DNA of 64,000 nt from Cladopsammia gracilis (taxonomy: Eukaryota > Cnidaria > Anthozoa > Scleractinia > Dendrophylliidae), in the NCBI GenBank assembly GCA_022457155.1, contig JAJGOT010000123.1, positions 1,444,501 through 1,508,500 on the forward strand, in the 5' to 3' direction. Made by a program: the position numbers and the translations under genes. Numbering within the stretch: the first letter of the stretch is position 1; each line of letters opens with the position of its first letter. The notes beneath the pieces were generated by a model. That model made no database searches and was not told where the DNA came from. It saw nothing but the letters and a program-made list of their open reading frames with translations. Below, piece by piece: positions 63,940 through 64,000 of this stretch.

Positions 63940-63953
63940 GTAAGGAAATGAGA

Positions 63954-64000
63954 TAGAGCGGTTTTCAGTGAGTATCGTAAAACCAAAACCAAAGGAATCA
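63954..64000. repeat. TAGAGCAGTTTTCA MITE family, copy 4, cut by window end
   Basis: TAGAGCGGTTTTCAGTGAGT then AAAACCAAAACCAAAGGAAT match the left end and adjoining interior of 12406-12688. It starts 15 bp after the D39 donor. Confidence 0.7.

Noticed and set aside
765..63939. Reading the array as 30+ separate single-domain genes
   Set aside because: No start or stop codons at domain ends; every domain is bounded by splice sites in matching phase.

Overview
The window is eukaryotic nuclear DNA, most likely from a cnidarian and probably a scleractinian coral. The evidence is GT-AG introns in every coding unit, AT-rich introns full of MITEs, tRNA-derived SINEs and LINE 3' ends of types I associate with anthozoans, and no bacterial gene organisation. 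The species call is inference. The von Willebrand factor A (vWA) reading of the coding units comes directly from the translated sequence.

One gene fills the window, reads on the + strand and is open at both ends. I resolve 48 coding exons (765 to 63939) encoding 39 consecutive vWA-type domains, D1 to D39: 37 complete, D1 a C-terminal part, D39 an N-terminal part. Joined, the exons give 20,901 nt, about 6,967 codons, in one continuous frame. Nearly every domain is one exon of 522-564 nt with phase-1 introns on both sides. D1-D5, D12, D23, D25, D32 and D39 carry extra introns inside the domain. Each unit is a linker of about 6-10 residues (typically D-x-P-x-I-P-x-I), strand 1 (consensus DLAFAISATS), a helix ending near KYG, strand 2 (RYSVIVFG), the PDLxKALEEAKKLF helix, strand 4 (VLVVITDKKSG), strand 5 (IKVIPVAVG) and a last helix (IMEKVLKG). 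No signal peptide, transmembrane segment, collagen repeat, EGF or other domain is visible, so the protein ends and its location are unknown.

Three properties stand out. The metal-binding MIDAS motif DxSxS is degenerate in all domains with that region, with Ser or another residue in place of the first Asp. All domain units are 1-1 phase modules, and no 1-1 exon ends in T, so any combination of whole domains stays open; this would permit large-scale domain skipping. Exon lengths, intron positions and motif subgroups show repeated local duplication, including a micro-triplication of the acceptor and exon start in front of D7.

Layout: 1-11100 holds D1-D5, all split by introns, with a 106-bp satellite, SINEs, MITEs and a hAT-like insertion. 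11100-36000 holds D6-D22, mostly single-exon, with a LINE fragment, a 24-copy minisatellite inside a tRNA-like element, and large foldback and TIR elements. 36000-64000 holds D23-D39, with an A-box minisatellite, two related LINE 3' ends, a CACGTG cluster and several MITE families. I found no second protein-coding gene, no convincing functional tRNA or rRNA gene, and no CRISPR.
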